This document shows, piece after piece, positions 1 to 5,679 of a DNA stretch of 7,231 nucleotides. The position numbers were made by a program, and so were the translations under genes. The notes under the pieces were generated by a model, which worked only from the letters and a program-made list of their open reading frames with translations, was not told the DNA's origin and made no database searches. The stretch spans positions 1-7,231 of the forward strand of contig JAHECH010000214.1 in assembly GCA_024641835.1 (NCBI GenBank), written 5' to 3'. Origin of the DNA: Deltaproteobacteria bacterium. Its GTDB lineage: Bacteria > Desulfobacterota > DSM-4660 > Desulfatiglandales > HGW-15. Positions within the stretch are counted from its first letter, which is position 1; the number at the start of each line of letters is the position of its first letter.

Positions 1-1
1 C

Positions 2-325
2 CGGGATCCGATTGTTGAGATCCACCCGGAAACAGCCAAGAAAGAGGGGATCAAGGAAGGGGATTGGGTGATCATTGAGTCTGCCCGAGGTAAGGTTAGG
101 CAGCGGGCCAGGCTTTTTGATGGAATAGATCCGAGGGTTGTCAGCGCGGAACATGCCTGGTGGTTTCCGGAGAAGAGGGACCCGGGACATGGGTGGGATG
201 AGTCAAACATCAACATCTTAACAGATAACGCCTATAAAACCTGTGATCCCGCGATGGGCGCTACTCACATCAGAACCCTTCTATGCAGAATATATCCTGA
301 AAAGAACAATGGAGACCGCCTGTGA
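2..325 (+). CDS. Molybdopterin-dependent oxidoreductase, catalytic subunit, C-terminal fragment (partial)
   Basis: This is the last 107 codons of a gene that begins upstream of the window, read in frame from base 2 to TGA at 323-325. The fragment matches the C-terminal molybdopterin-dinucleotide-binding beta-barrel of the DMSO reductase superfamily. It has the pattern I-H-P-E-T-A followed by G-I-K-E-G-D-W-V and S-A-R-G (fragment residues 7-30), then a D-P-R-V-V segment and H-A-W-W-F-P (residues 51-56). These positions normally contact the guanine dinucleotide cofactor. The stop overlaps the GTG start of a four-cluster ferredoxin gene by 4 bp, the usual pairing of a catalytic Mo/W subunit with its electron-transfer subunit. 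The region carrying the N-terminal cluster ligands and the metal ligand is outside the window. The reaction (dehydrogenase, reductase, or an acetylene-hydratase-like non-redox reaction) therefore cannot be assigned. The family call is secure; the substrate is unknown. Confidence 0.85.
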   Translation, partial: RDPIVEIHPETAKKEGIKEGDWVIIESARGKVRQRARLFDGIDPRVVSAEHAWWFPEKRDPGHGWDESNINILTDNAYKTCDPAMGATHIRTLLCRIYPEKNNGDRL

Positions 326-855
326 AAAAACTCGCACTCCTCATCGATCATGAAGCATGCTGGGGCTGTAAAACCTGTGAAATCGCCTGTAAACAGGAAA
401 TGAATGTGATTGACGGCGTCAAATTGATCTCTGTATCGGATGATGGATTCAGGAAAACCGGCGGAAAGCTGGATTTTGTCTTTCAAGTGAATGTGTGCAG
501 ACACTGCGATGAACCCCCCTGCCGCGAGGCTTGTCCCGAGGAAGCGATCAGCAAGCGAGAAGACGGCATCGTGGTGATGGATTATGCGAAATGCAGCGGA
601 TGCGGGTCTTGTATCCCGGCCTGTCCTTACGATGCCATAGCATTCGATACAACGAATTCCCTGGCACAGAAGTGTAACCTGTGCCATCACAGAGTGGATA
701 AAGGGCTTATACCCGCGTGCGCAGACAACGTGTGCCTGGCTCACTGTATCTATTTTGGAGACCCGGATGAAGTGAGTGAGATCGTGTCAAGAAAGAGAAG
801 GAGCAGAGTCAGCAGGGAAGACCTGGATAAGAAAAAGAGCGATCCAATCGATTAA
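322..855 (+). CDS. Four-[4Fe-4S] ferredoxin subunit of a molybdopterin oxidoreductase (DmsB/NrfC-like)
   Basis: This 177-residue electron-transfer protein has four cysteine groups, as in the DmsB/NrfC/HybA-type subunits. They are C13-x2-C16-x2-C19-x3-C23, C59-x2-C62-x4-C67-x3-C71, C91-x2-C94-x2-C97-x3-C101, and C118-x2-C121 with C133 and C138. It would pass electrons between the upstream molybdenum or tungsten subunit and another carrier. There is no signal peptide or membrane helix, so a cytoplasmic complex is likely. The GTG start at 322 is chosen because GGAG at 311-314 lies 7 bases upstream and because it overlaps the preceding stop (GTGA), which implies translational coupling. The fourth group is atypical: C133 and C138 are separated by four residues instead of the usual three, the Pro after the last ligand is replaced by Leu, and an additional C142 follows. 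The tail from about residue 150 is very rich in Lys, Arg, Asp and Glu. No membrane anchor gene follows within the window. Confidence 0.9.
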   Translation: MKKLALLIDHEACWGCKTCEIACKQEMNVIDGVKLISVSDDGFRKTGGKLDFVFQVNVCRHCDEPPCREACPEEAISKREDGIVVMDYAKCSGCGSCIPACPYDAIAFDTTNSLAQKCNLCHHRVDKGLIPACADNVCLAHCIYFGDPDEVSEIVSRKRRSRVSREDLDKKKSDPID

Positions 856-896
856 GCTCGCTCAAAAAAGGCGTTCTTTGGAAGCGGAGCGGAAAT

Positions 897-900
897 GGAG
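897..900 (+). promoter_or_regulatory. Ribosome binding site fixing the start of the first thiolase-like gene
   Basis: GGAG lies 8 bases before ATG 909. The 53-bp gap after the ferredoxin gene shows no terminator hairpin and no convincing promoter, so read-through from the upstream pair is expected. Confidence 0.6.
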
Positions 901-908
901 TTGACAGC

Positions 909-2078
909 ATGAGCTATCGGGTAGGCATTGTGGCAGCGGCGCAAACAAGGTTTCAGTCGTCCCGCAAAGACGTCTCGTACGGGGAAATGATTTGGGAGGT
1001 CGTGCATAAGGTACTGACGGACACCGGGCTCAAGTTCGAGGCCCAAGAGAGGAAAGGTAGGGAGCCATTCATCGATAAGATTATTTCTTGTTCAGAAGAT
1101 TTCTGGCAGGGCCGGACGATTTCGGACTGTCTTTTTCATTTGGAGATGGGGGCGCTGGGAATGGACGTTACCAAAGTGGCGGGGGACGGCACTTTTGCTT
1201 TGTACCACGCTTTCGTAAGCATTCTATCCGGCAAGCACGATGTGATCTTGATTGTTGCTTATCGCAAGGAATCCGAGACTGTAAGATCCGTGATCGAAAA
1301 CGCGGCTTTTGACCCCATTTACCTGGCACCTTTGGGGATCGACTTCCTTGTAGCTGCCGCGATGCAAGCGAATCGCTACATGTACAAGTACGGGATCAGT
1401 GAAGAAGAGTGCGCCCAAGTGGTCGTCAAGAACAGGAAGAATGGCTCGCTCAATCCGTACGCTCAGGAGCCTATGGAACTGACCGTAAGCGAGGTACTTG
1501 AGTCGGAAATGCTTTCGTCTCCCATCAAACGTCTTGACTGCAAGCCCGTATCTGATGGTGCTTGTGCCGTGATCGTGGCCAAGGAAGAGACAGCGAAATT
1601 GCTCACGCACAAGCCGGTATGGATTGCAGGCGTGGCGAATTGCTACGATGCTCATAATCCGGGGGACAGGGACCTCTCCGATTGCCTGTCGTTGGAAATC
1701 GCCGCCGGAAAGGCCTATGAAATGGCCGGGATAAAAAATCCTTCAAAAGAGATTCATGTGGCTGAGATATCGGAGGAGTATTCCTATCAGGAGCTTCTCT
1801 GGATGGAAGGACTTGGGCTTTGTGGGCGGGGGCAAGCAGGAAGGCTTGTGGGGAAAGGCGCAACGGGAACTGACGGCCCTATGCCTATCAATCCATCGGG
1901 TGGAGTTTTGTGCGGAAACCCTTCAGGAGTATCTGGGTTGGTACGAGTCGTAGAAGCGTTTCTCCAGCTTAGGGGTGAAGCGGGGAGGAGGCAGATTCCA
2001 CATGCCAAGACGGCTTTGGCTCACGGATTCTACGGACAGAGCGGCCAGGCGCATGGTGTTGCTGTTTTGAGGAAATGA
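909..2078 (+). CDS. Thiolase-superfamily protein lacking the catalytic cysteine (SCP2-thiolase/Ltp2-like), first of a tandem pair
   Basis: This 389-residue protein has the normal length and fold pattern of SCP2-type thiolases. It starts with R-V-G-I-V-A-A-A-Q-T and has the strand after S-G-K-H-D-V (residues 107-112), a Y-G-I-S and K-N-R segment, and the C-terminal I-N-P-S-G-G (327-332). The catalytic positions are changed. Counting back from the conserved S-G at 107-108, the nucleophilic Cys position is Ala91 (context V-A-G-D-G-T). The His of the GHP loop is Asn337 (G-N-P), and the final Cys loop reads H-G-F-Y-G-Q (372-377) with Tyr375. Ordinary thiolysis or Claisen condensation through an acyl-Cys is therefore unlikely. 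Known Cys-less relatives that pair with DUF35 proteins include the Ltp2 retro-aldolase of steroid side-chain degradation, so cleavage or formation of a C-C bond on a beta-hydroxyacyl-CoA is a reasonable inference. The neighbours are a second, different thiolase homologue 15 bp downstream and two DUF35 genes beyond it. The substrate is unknown. Confidence 0.85.
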   Translation: MSYRVGIVAAAQTRFQSSRKDVSYGEMIWEVVHKVLTDTGLKFEAQERKGREPFIDKIISCSEDFWQGRTISDCLFHLEMGALGMDVTKVAGDGTFALYHAFVSILSGKHDVILIVAYRKESETVRSVIENAAFDPIYLAPLGIDFLVAAAMQANRYMYKYGISEEECAQVVVKNRKNGSLNPYAQEPMELTVSEVLESEMLSSPIKRLDCKPVSDGACAVIVAKEETAKLLTHKPVWIAGVANCYDAHNPGDRDLSDCLSLEIAAGKAYEMAGIKNPSKEIHVAEISEEYSYQELLWMEGLGLCGRGQAGRLVGKGATGTDGPMPINPSGGVLCGNPSGVSGLVRVVEAFLQLRGEAGRRQIPHAKTALAHGFYGQSGQAHGVAVLRK

Positions 2079-2089
2079 GGAGGAGGGGT
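2079..2089 (+). promoter_or_regulatory. Strong ribosome binding site for the second thiolase-like gene
   Basis: A purine run containing two overlapping AGGAGG-type sites sits immediately after the TGA of the first thiolase-like gene and before ATG 2094. It supports ATG 2094 as the start and high translation within the same transcript. Confidence 0.7.
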
Positions 2090-2093
2090 ACGG

Positions 2094-3287
2094 ATGCCTG
2101 AGAGGATCGCCGTCATCGGTGTAGGACAGACCGAATTCAAGAGCAAATGCCCCGAGGTCAGTCAGGTTGACTTGGTGCGCTTAGCGGTAAAGCGAGCTTT
2201 GGAAAACGCCAATATGACCGTCAAGGATATTGATGCTGTTTTCGTAGGGAATATGGAGTTATTCGAAGGGAATTACCAGGTCGATATGTGGTTAACCGAG
2301 GGCAGTGGAGCCTACCTCAAGTCGGGCATGAAGATTCAAACAGGTGGCTCTACGGGCGGCGCAGTCTGTACAACCGCTTTTGATCATGCAGCGTCAGGCC
2401 TGTTTCGAGCCGTTTTGGGAGTGGCTTACGAGAAACAAGACGAAGGGAGCAGCGATGCTTCTTTGAGAAGTATTACGGAGGATACCTTCTTTGACATCAC
2501 CAACGGCGCCCGGGGAGCGGGGCCCGCAATGTCTGAGTTGGCTACGGATCTGTTGGAACGCGGGTCTGTTACAGAGGATCATATCGCCTTACTCCGGGTG
2601 CAGGAGTCGGAAAATGCCAGTCGAAATCCTTATGCGCACCTGCGAAAGAAACTTAGCGTCGAAGAGGTAATGACATCTCGCTATCTCATCCCTCCTTTGA
2701 GGCTTCTCCACATGTGCCCTACTTCAGTCGGTGCCTGTGCAGTGATCGTGGCTCCCGAGAAATATGCTGAGAAATTTTGCCCCAATCCGGCATGGGTGGC
2801 GGATTGGGTCACGATTCACGGGGGTATCCAGCCACCATTGGGGCACTTGGGGGACAAGCTGGCGAAGAGCGAGCTCGGACCTCTATGGGCTTTTGGTGTG
2901 GAACAAGCGAGTGCCAAGCTGTACAAGAAATGCGGCATTAGCAACCCGCGAAAGGAGATCGATGTGATTGAAGTTTACAATATGTCGACCTGGCATGAAG
3001 CAGAATGGTATGAACGAATGCACCTTTGTGAAAAGAACCGGGCGGGAAAATTGATCGAACAAGGAGCGACGGCACTGAACGGGGATATACCGGTCAACCC
3101 CTCGGGCGGGGTGGTCTCCACGAATGCCATCGGCGCTTCCGCTATGCAGCGTATGGCAGAGGCTGCGATACAGGTGAGGAATGAGGGAGGAGAAAGGCAG
3201 GTAGAAAACGTAAGAACCGCGATGGCGGTAACAGCGGGTGGAGACAGCTATTCGGCAGCAGCATTGTTCTCGAAATCACTCTCATAG
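2094..3287 (+). CDS. Thiolase-superfamily protein lacking the catalytic cysteine, second of a tandem pair
   Basis: This 397-residue protein has a typical thiolase opening (I-A-V-I-G-V-G-Q-T-E-F, residues 5-15), a central N-P-Y-A-H segment and a C-terminal V-N-P-S-G-G (334-339). It is clearly divergent from the gene before it, so this is not a recent duplication. The nucleophile loop reads T-G-G-S-T-G-G (83-89); by distance to the conserved S-G at 101-102, the Cys position is Gly85. A cysteine does occur seven residues later (Cys92), but on the following helix. The GHP histidine is replaced by Asn344 (T-N-A), and the last loop reads G-G-D-S-Y (382-386) with Tyr386 and no Cys. The protein probably acts with, or forms a heteromer with, the first thiolase homologue and the two DUF35 proteins. 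It may be a C-C lyase or aldolase, or a structural CoA-binding partner. The SCP2-like 'lipid-transfer' thiolase family call is firm; the reaction is inferred. Confidence 0.85.
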   Translation: MPERIAVIGVGQTEFKSKCPEVSQVDLVRLAVKRALENANMTVKDIDAVFVGNMELFEGNYQVDMWLTEGSGAYLKSGMKIQTGGSTGGAVCTTAFDHAASGLFRAVLGVAYEKQDEGSSDASLRSITEDTFFDITNGARGAGPAMSELATDLLERGSVTEDHIALLRVQESENASRNPYAHLRKKLSVEEVMTSRYLIPPLRLLHMCPTSVGACAVIVAPEKYAEKFCPNPAWVADWVTIHGGIQPPLGHLGDKLAKSELGPLWAFGVEQASAKLYKKCGISNPRKEIDVIEVYNMSTWHEAEWYERMHLCEKNRAGKLIEQGATALNGDIPVNPSGGVVSTNAIGASAMQRMAEAAIQVRNEGGERQVENVRTAMAVTAGGDSYSAAALFSKSLS

Positions 3288-3308
3288 AGGAGAAGGGGAG
3301 ACTGTGTA

Positions 3309-3977
3309 ATGAACGGAAAGATCGGACGACCCGAATGGGCGGTTAACATTGAAAGAGCCTTGGTTCATCTGACGGAAAACGAGAAAGAATGCGACGATAT
3401 AACGAATGAAAAATACCGGGAATATGCGAGGGCGTCTATGGCTATCGCACGCAAAAAATATCAAAACGAAATGGCGACTTACCAGCGCGCTTTAGATGAA
3501 GGATATGTGGTGGTTGATAGGATAGTAAATCTACCTTTTGAAGAATCTTGCGGTTTGCGGCTAAGCAAATTTTTCGCAGCACTAAGGGAAGAGGCTAGAA
3601 TACTCGCCCTCAGATGTCCAAATTGCCGACGCGTCATATTCCCTCCAAGACCTGTTTGCGGCTTCTGCCGAATCAGCGTGGGTGAAAGAGATGAGGACTG
3701 GCAGATATTGAATGACACGGGCACGGTCATCTCGGTTATCCTGGCAACCGAAAGGGAGGTCGATCGCCCGACGGCGAGAATCATAGGGAGGCCAAACCCA
3801 TGTGCCTTCATCAGGTTGGACGGGGGCGACCCCTGGACGGTGCTGGTCCATCACCTGGAGTTGGTGGACCCCGAAGTTCTGAAGGCGGGGTTAAGAGTGA
3901 AGGCTGTGTGGAAGCCCAGAGAGGAACGAAGAGGCAGAATGAGCGACATTGAATATTTTCGAATCATTGAGCCATAG
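3309..3977 (+). CDS. DUF35-type zinc-ribbon/OB-fold protein with long N-terminal extension
   Basis: This 222-residue protein is a DUF35 family member, the small partner found with SCP2-type thiolases. From about residue 76 it follows the family layout: a helix ending L-R-E-E-A, then a rubredoxin-like zinc ribbon C103-x2-C106-x10-C117-x2-C120 with P-P-R-P between the two pairs, then an OB fold with G-T-V near 138-140, F-I-R-L-D-G-G and a terminal D-I-E-Y-F (213-217). All four zinc ligands are present. In characterised systems (BbsA in benzoylsuccinyl-CoA thiolase, the DUF35 domain of ChsH2 with Ltp2, and the archaeal thiolase/HMG-CoA synthase complex) this protein binds the thiolase and helps form the CoA or acyl pocket or channel. 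The first ~75 residues, mostly charged and probably helical, are additional to the usual family length. The gene follows the second thiolase homologue by 21 bp, with a purine-rich ribosome site (GAGGAGAAGG) before ATG 3309. Confidence 0.85.
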   Translation: MNGKIGRPEWAVNIERALVHLTENEKECDDITNEKYREYARASMAIARKKYQNEMATYQRALDEGYVVVDRIVNLPFEESCGLRLSKFFAALREEARILALRCPNCRRVIFPPRPVCGFCRISVGERDEDWQILNDTGTVISVILATEREVDRPTARIIGRPNPCAFIRLDGGDPWTVLVHHLELVDPEVLKAGLRVKAVWKPREERRGRMSDIEYFRIIEP

Positions 3978-3986
3978 GAGGCTGAA

Positions 3987-4457
3987 ATGGGCGATCCATT
4001 AAAAGGGATAGATATCCTGACCAGCAACGAAAGACCTAGGAACTGGAGGTATACCTCTTCGGCTGGACCTGTTCGAAGCAAATTCTTGCTTTATCTTAGA
4101 GACCAGCAGAAGATCATGGGGACTGAGTGCTCCACCTGCGGCCGAGTGTACGTACCTGCCAGATCCGTGTGTCTCGAATGCTATGAGGATATGGGCAAGT
4201 GGGTCGAAGTGAGCAAAAGAGGAGTTCTGGAAACCTATACCATAGTTTATCAACAGAGCCCCATATTCCGATGGGACAGTCCGTTCGCCATCGGTGTCAT
4301 CAAGTTGGACGGTGCTGATACCGGACTCGTTCACAGACTGGGCGAGGTTGACTTTAAACAGATCAGAGTCGGCATGCGACTGGAAGCGGTCTTTGCCGAA
4401 TTACCCAAAGGTGATATCCGGGATATAGATTATTTCAGACCTGTAGGTATGGCCTAA
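3987..4457 (+). CDS. DUF35-type zinc-ribbon/OB-fold protein, second copy
   Basis: This 156-residue protein is a DUF35 member of normal family length. It has an N-terminal helical hook, a zinc ribbon C48-x2-C51-x10-C62-x2-C65, and an OB fold with G-V-L-E-T-Y, F-A-I-G-V-I-K-L-D-G and a terminal D-I-D-Y-F-R-P. It is only distantly similar to the preceding DUF35 gene, so the pair is not a recent copy. It starts 9 bp after that gene's stop, with AGGAGG at the junction and ATG at 3987. Having two thiolase homologues and two DUF35 proteins in one operon suggests that each thiolase homologue has its own DUF35 partner, or that all four form one complex. It is the last gene of this plus-strand run; the next gene is convergent. 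Confidence 0.87.
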   Translation: MGDPLKGIDILTSNERPRNWRYTSSAGPVRSKFLLYLRDQQKIMGTECSTCGRVYVPARSVCLECYEDMGKWVEVSKRGVLETYTIVYQQSPIFRWDSPFAIGVIKLDGADTGLVHRLGEVDFKQIRVGMRLEAVFAELPKGDIRDIDYFRPVGMA

Positions 4458-4464
4458 TATCTTT

Positions 4465-4535
4465 GCGGAAGATGACTTAACTGGGCCAAGAACTCTACAA
4501 GAATGAACGTTTTACCCAGCAGGGCAAGCTTCCGC
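4465..4535. terminator. Nested inverted repeat between convergent genes, possible weak bidirectional terminator
   Basis: A 7-bp inverted repeat (GCGGAAG at 4465-4471, CTTCCGC at 4529-4535) encloses a second one (CTGGG at 4481-4485, CCCAG at 4515-4519). It fills the 77-bp gap between two genes that face each other, where a terminator is expected. There is no adjacent T run on either strand and the loops are long, so it is not a standard intrinsic terminator. The call rests mostly on position. Confidence 0.2.
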
Positions 4536-5104
4536 TAAGGGTGTAAAATATCCTCAGCCATTTTCTTTGCTGTTTCTCTCGCTTCACTGCCGAGAGCGTC
4601 GGGCTTGGTACAAAATGGAACTATATATTTGCCAACCATGTTGCATTTAACGAACCTATTTAATCTGTCAAAGAGCACCTGGATGAGATCCGCATTATTC
4701 TTTATCGGCCCCGTGCATGTGACGAGAAGTGCTGTCGCTTTATTCTCAAGGAATGATTTATGTTCCGGAGTGAAGTAATTTTTCACTAAGCAAAAGTGCC
4801 GGTCAATCAACGCTTTCATTTGGGAGGTGAAACCCCAGCAAAATAGAGGAGAAGCATACACCACTGCTTCTGCCTCGATCATGCGGTCAAAAATAGCCAT
4901 GGCATCGTCCTTCTGTACGCAACCGGGGTAATCGATTGCGTTGTCACATGCACGGCATCCTAAACATCCTTTTACGTCGGATTCAACGATATTGATCCTA
5001 TGTACCTCATGGCCTCGTCTGACAATATCTTCCTCAAAGCAGCCAAGCACTGTGGCTGTATTTCCCTTTTTTCTTGGGCTTCCGAGTATCGTCGTCACCT
5101 TCAT
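4535..5104 (-). CDS. Iron-sulfur flavoprotein / NADPH-dependent FMN reductase family protein (Isf-like)
   Basis: This 189-residue protein of the flavodoxin-like fold carries the FMN phosphate-binding loop G-S-P-R-K-K-G-N-T at residues 8-16. A compact cysteine motif C47-x2-C50-x2-C53-x8-C62 follows. The iron-sulfur flavoproteins of methanogens and other anaerobes use a similar but tighter C-x2-C-x2-C-x4-7-C motif for a [4Fe-4S] cluster. A-S-P-L-F-C-W-G-F-T (84-93) is the second flavin-contact loop, and S-Q-M-K-A-L-I-D-R is the usual helix after it. The likely role is electron transfer between ferredoxin and another acceptor, or reduction of a quinone, oxidant or CoA-ester intermediate. The ATG at 5104 has AGGAGG 6 bases upstream (5111-5116) and a good sigma70-type promoter, so the gene is transcribed on its own, opposite to its neighbours. 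The stop is TAG at 4535-4537. A link to the catabolic genes is inferred from position only. Confidence 0.88.
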   Translation of the reverse strand: MKVTTILGSPRKKGNTATVLGCFEEDIVRRGHEVHRINIVESDVKGCLGCRACDNAIDYPGCVQKDDAMAIFDRMIEAEAVVYASPLFCWGFTSQMKALIDRHFCLVKNYFTPEHKSFLENKATALLVTCTGPIKNNADLIQVLFDRLNRFVKCNMVGKYIVPFCTKPDALGSEARETAKKMAEDILHP

Positions 5105-5110
5105 GGGTTT

Positions 5111-5116
5111 CCTCCT
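5111..5116 (-). promoter_or_regulatory. Ribosome binding site of the iron-sulfur flavoprotein gene
   Basis: A perfect AGGAGG on the minus strand ends 6 bases before ATG 5104, which fixes the start codon. Confidence 0.85.
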
Positions 5117-5155
5117 GGGAAATCATCGGAGAATCGATGGATATCCTGGTGCCTC

Positions 5156-5183
5156 AGTATAGAGGACTGAATTGGCTTGTCAA
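5156..5183 (-). promoter_or_regulatory. Sigma70-type promoter for the iron-sulfur flavoprotein gene
   Basis: On the minus strand there is a perfect -35 TTGACA (5178-5183), a 16-bp spacer and a -10 TATACT (5156-5161, five of six consensus bases). Transcription would begin near 5149, leaving a leader of about 45 bases. That leader contains a GGATATCC palindrome (5139-5146) close to the start point and a small CATCG/CGATG hairpin (5124-5128 with 5135-5139). Either could be a regulator site, but neither matches an operator I know. Confidence 0.7.
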
Positions 5184-5295
5184 CTCCCTTTAGAAAAGAA
5201 GGTTTTAGCCCAACAATCGGCTTCCTGTCAGAGGTGAGGTGAAAGGTCGCAGAGATGATTCAACGTCCACGAGTTCTGTCTCCGGCACTTTTTCC
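5184..5295. other. Intergenic stretch with no gene recognised
   Basis: Between the flavoprotein promoter and the candidate plus-strand promoter I see no open frame with a ribosome site, no RNA gene and no clear repeat. It is part of the larger 5105-5679 region whose other contents are listed separately. Confidence 0.5.
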
Positions 5296-5322
5296 TTGAC
5301 AAAGGTTTCCTATTAGGATACT
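5296..5322 (+). promoter_or_regulatory. Candidate plus-strand promoter ahead of the small disrupted gene and the dehydratase genes
   Basis: A perfect TTGACA (5296-5301) is followed after 15 bp by GATACT (5317-5322, four of six bases of the -10 consensus). The spacing is short and the -10 is weak. An 11-bp palindrome, TCCTATTAGGA (5308-5318), lies between and partly over the elements, where a repressor could bind. The site lies just before the possible start at 5331/5337 and is the only promoter-like sequence I can see upstream of module 2. Confidence 0.4.
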
Positions 5323-5336
5323 CGACCAGAGTGAGA

Positions 5337-5667
5337 ATGGCGCTGTGTCGTTCGGTTCCGGAGTGCGAAGTTGTTGAGTTGGATCGTGTTATGGTCGGGA
5401 GGCTGGGGGAAGAATGCGTTTATCCCGGTTGGATTGTGCTGGGTATGAAACGGTTCTATGGCAGCGATGAAGAGAGAATCAACAGGAATGCGGGCGACTT
5501 CCGTCAATGTGGATGACGGTCTGCCGATTCTTAGGAAAACAAGTGAATCGGCGCGGTTTCCTTATAGAAAACCGATCGACGTGATCAGTGCTCCCTATAA
5601 CATCATTTCGAAAGGGAGGTTCAGGGGTGTTTTCACGCCGAAGATGAGGATGCTGGCGGCAGGATGA
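5337..5667 (+). pseudogene. Unidentified small gene, apparently split by a single-base frameshift
   Basis: Two open frames overlap here in a way that suggests one broken gene. The first runs from GTG 5331 or ATG 5337 to TGA 5516. The second is open from 5449 (first ATG 5458) to TGA 5667. Both have codon choice like the neighbouring genes. The second has no ribosome site before its ATG, and moving from the first frame to the second needs one extra base read anywhere in 5449-5516. From ATG 5337 to the last stop is 331 bases; removing one base leaves 109 codons plus the stop. The joined product would have V-Y-P-G-W-I-V-L-G-M-K, then D-E-E-R-I-N-R-N-A-G, then V-D-D-G-L-P-I and a basic end with P-I-D-V-I-S-A-P-Y-N-I. 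I do not recognise the family. It ends 12 bp before the dehydratase gene, so it may be the first gene of that operon. It could instead be two real overlapping small genes, or a sequencing error. Confidence 0.4.
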
Positions 5668-5679
5668 AATGAGCCCGTT

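Noticed and set aside
265..744. Long minus-strand open frame opposite the ferredoxin gene
   Set aside because: It lies antisense to a clear four-cluster ferredoxin and has no ribosome site or family motif, so it is a shadow of the real gene.
856..908. Possible terminator or promoter between the ferredoxin and first thiolase-like genes
   Set aside because: There is an A run but no hairpin before it, and no paired -35/-10 elements with acceptable spacing.
4066..4080. T-loop-like sequence (GTTCGAAGC) suggesting a tRNA
   Set aside because: No acceptor, D or anticodon arms can be formed around it, and it lies within the coding part of the second DUF35 gene.
909..4457. Assignment as benzoylsuccinyl-CoA thiolase (bbsAB) of toluene degradation
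   Set aside because: The thiolase/DUF35 pairing is similar, but both thiolase homologues lack the catalytic Cys and the other bbs genes are absent. Gene order (thiolases before DUF35 genes) also differs, so no bbs symbol is given.
5177..5208. Plus-strand promoter from TTGTCA with TTTTAG
   Set aside because: The spacing is 20 bp and the -10 match is poor; the same bases are better explained as the minus-strand -35 element of the flavoprotein promoter.
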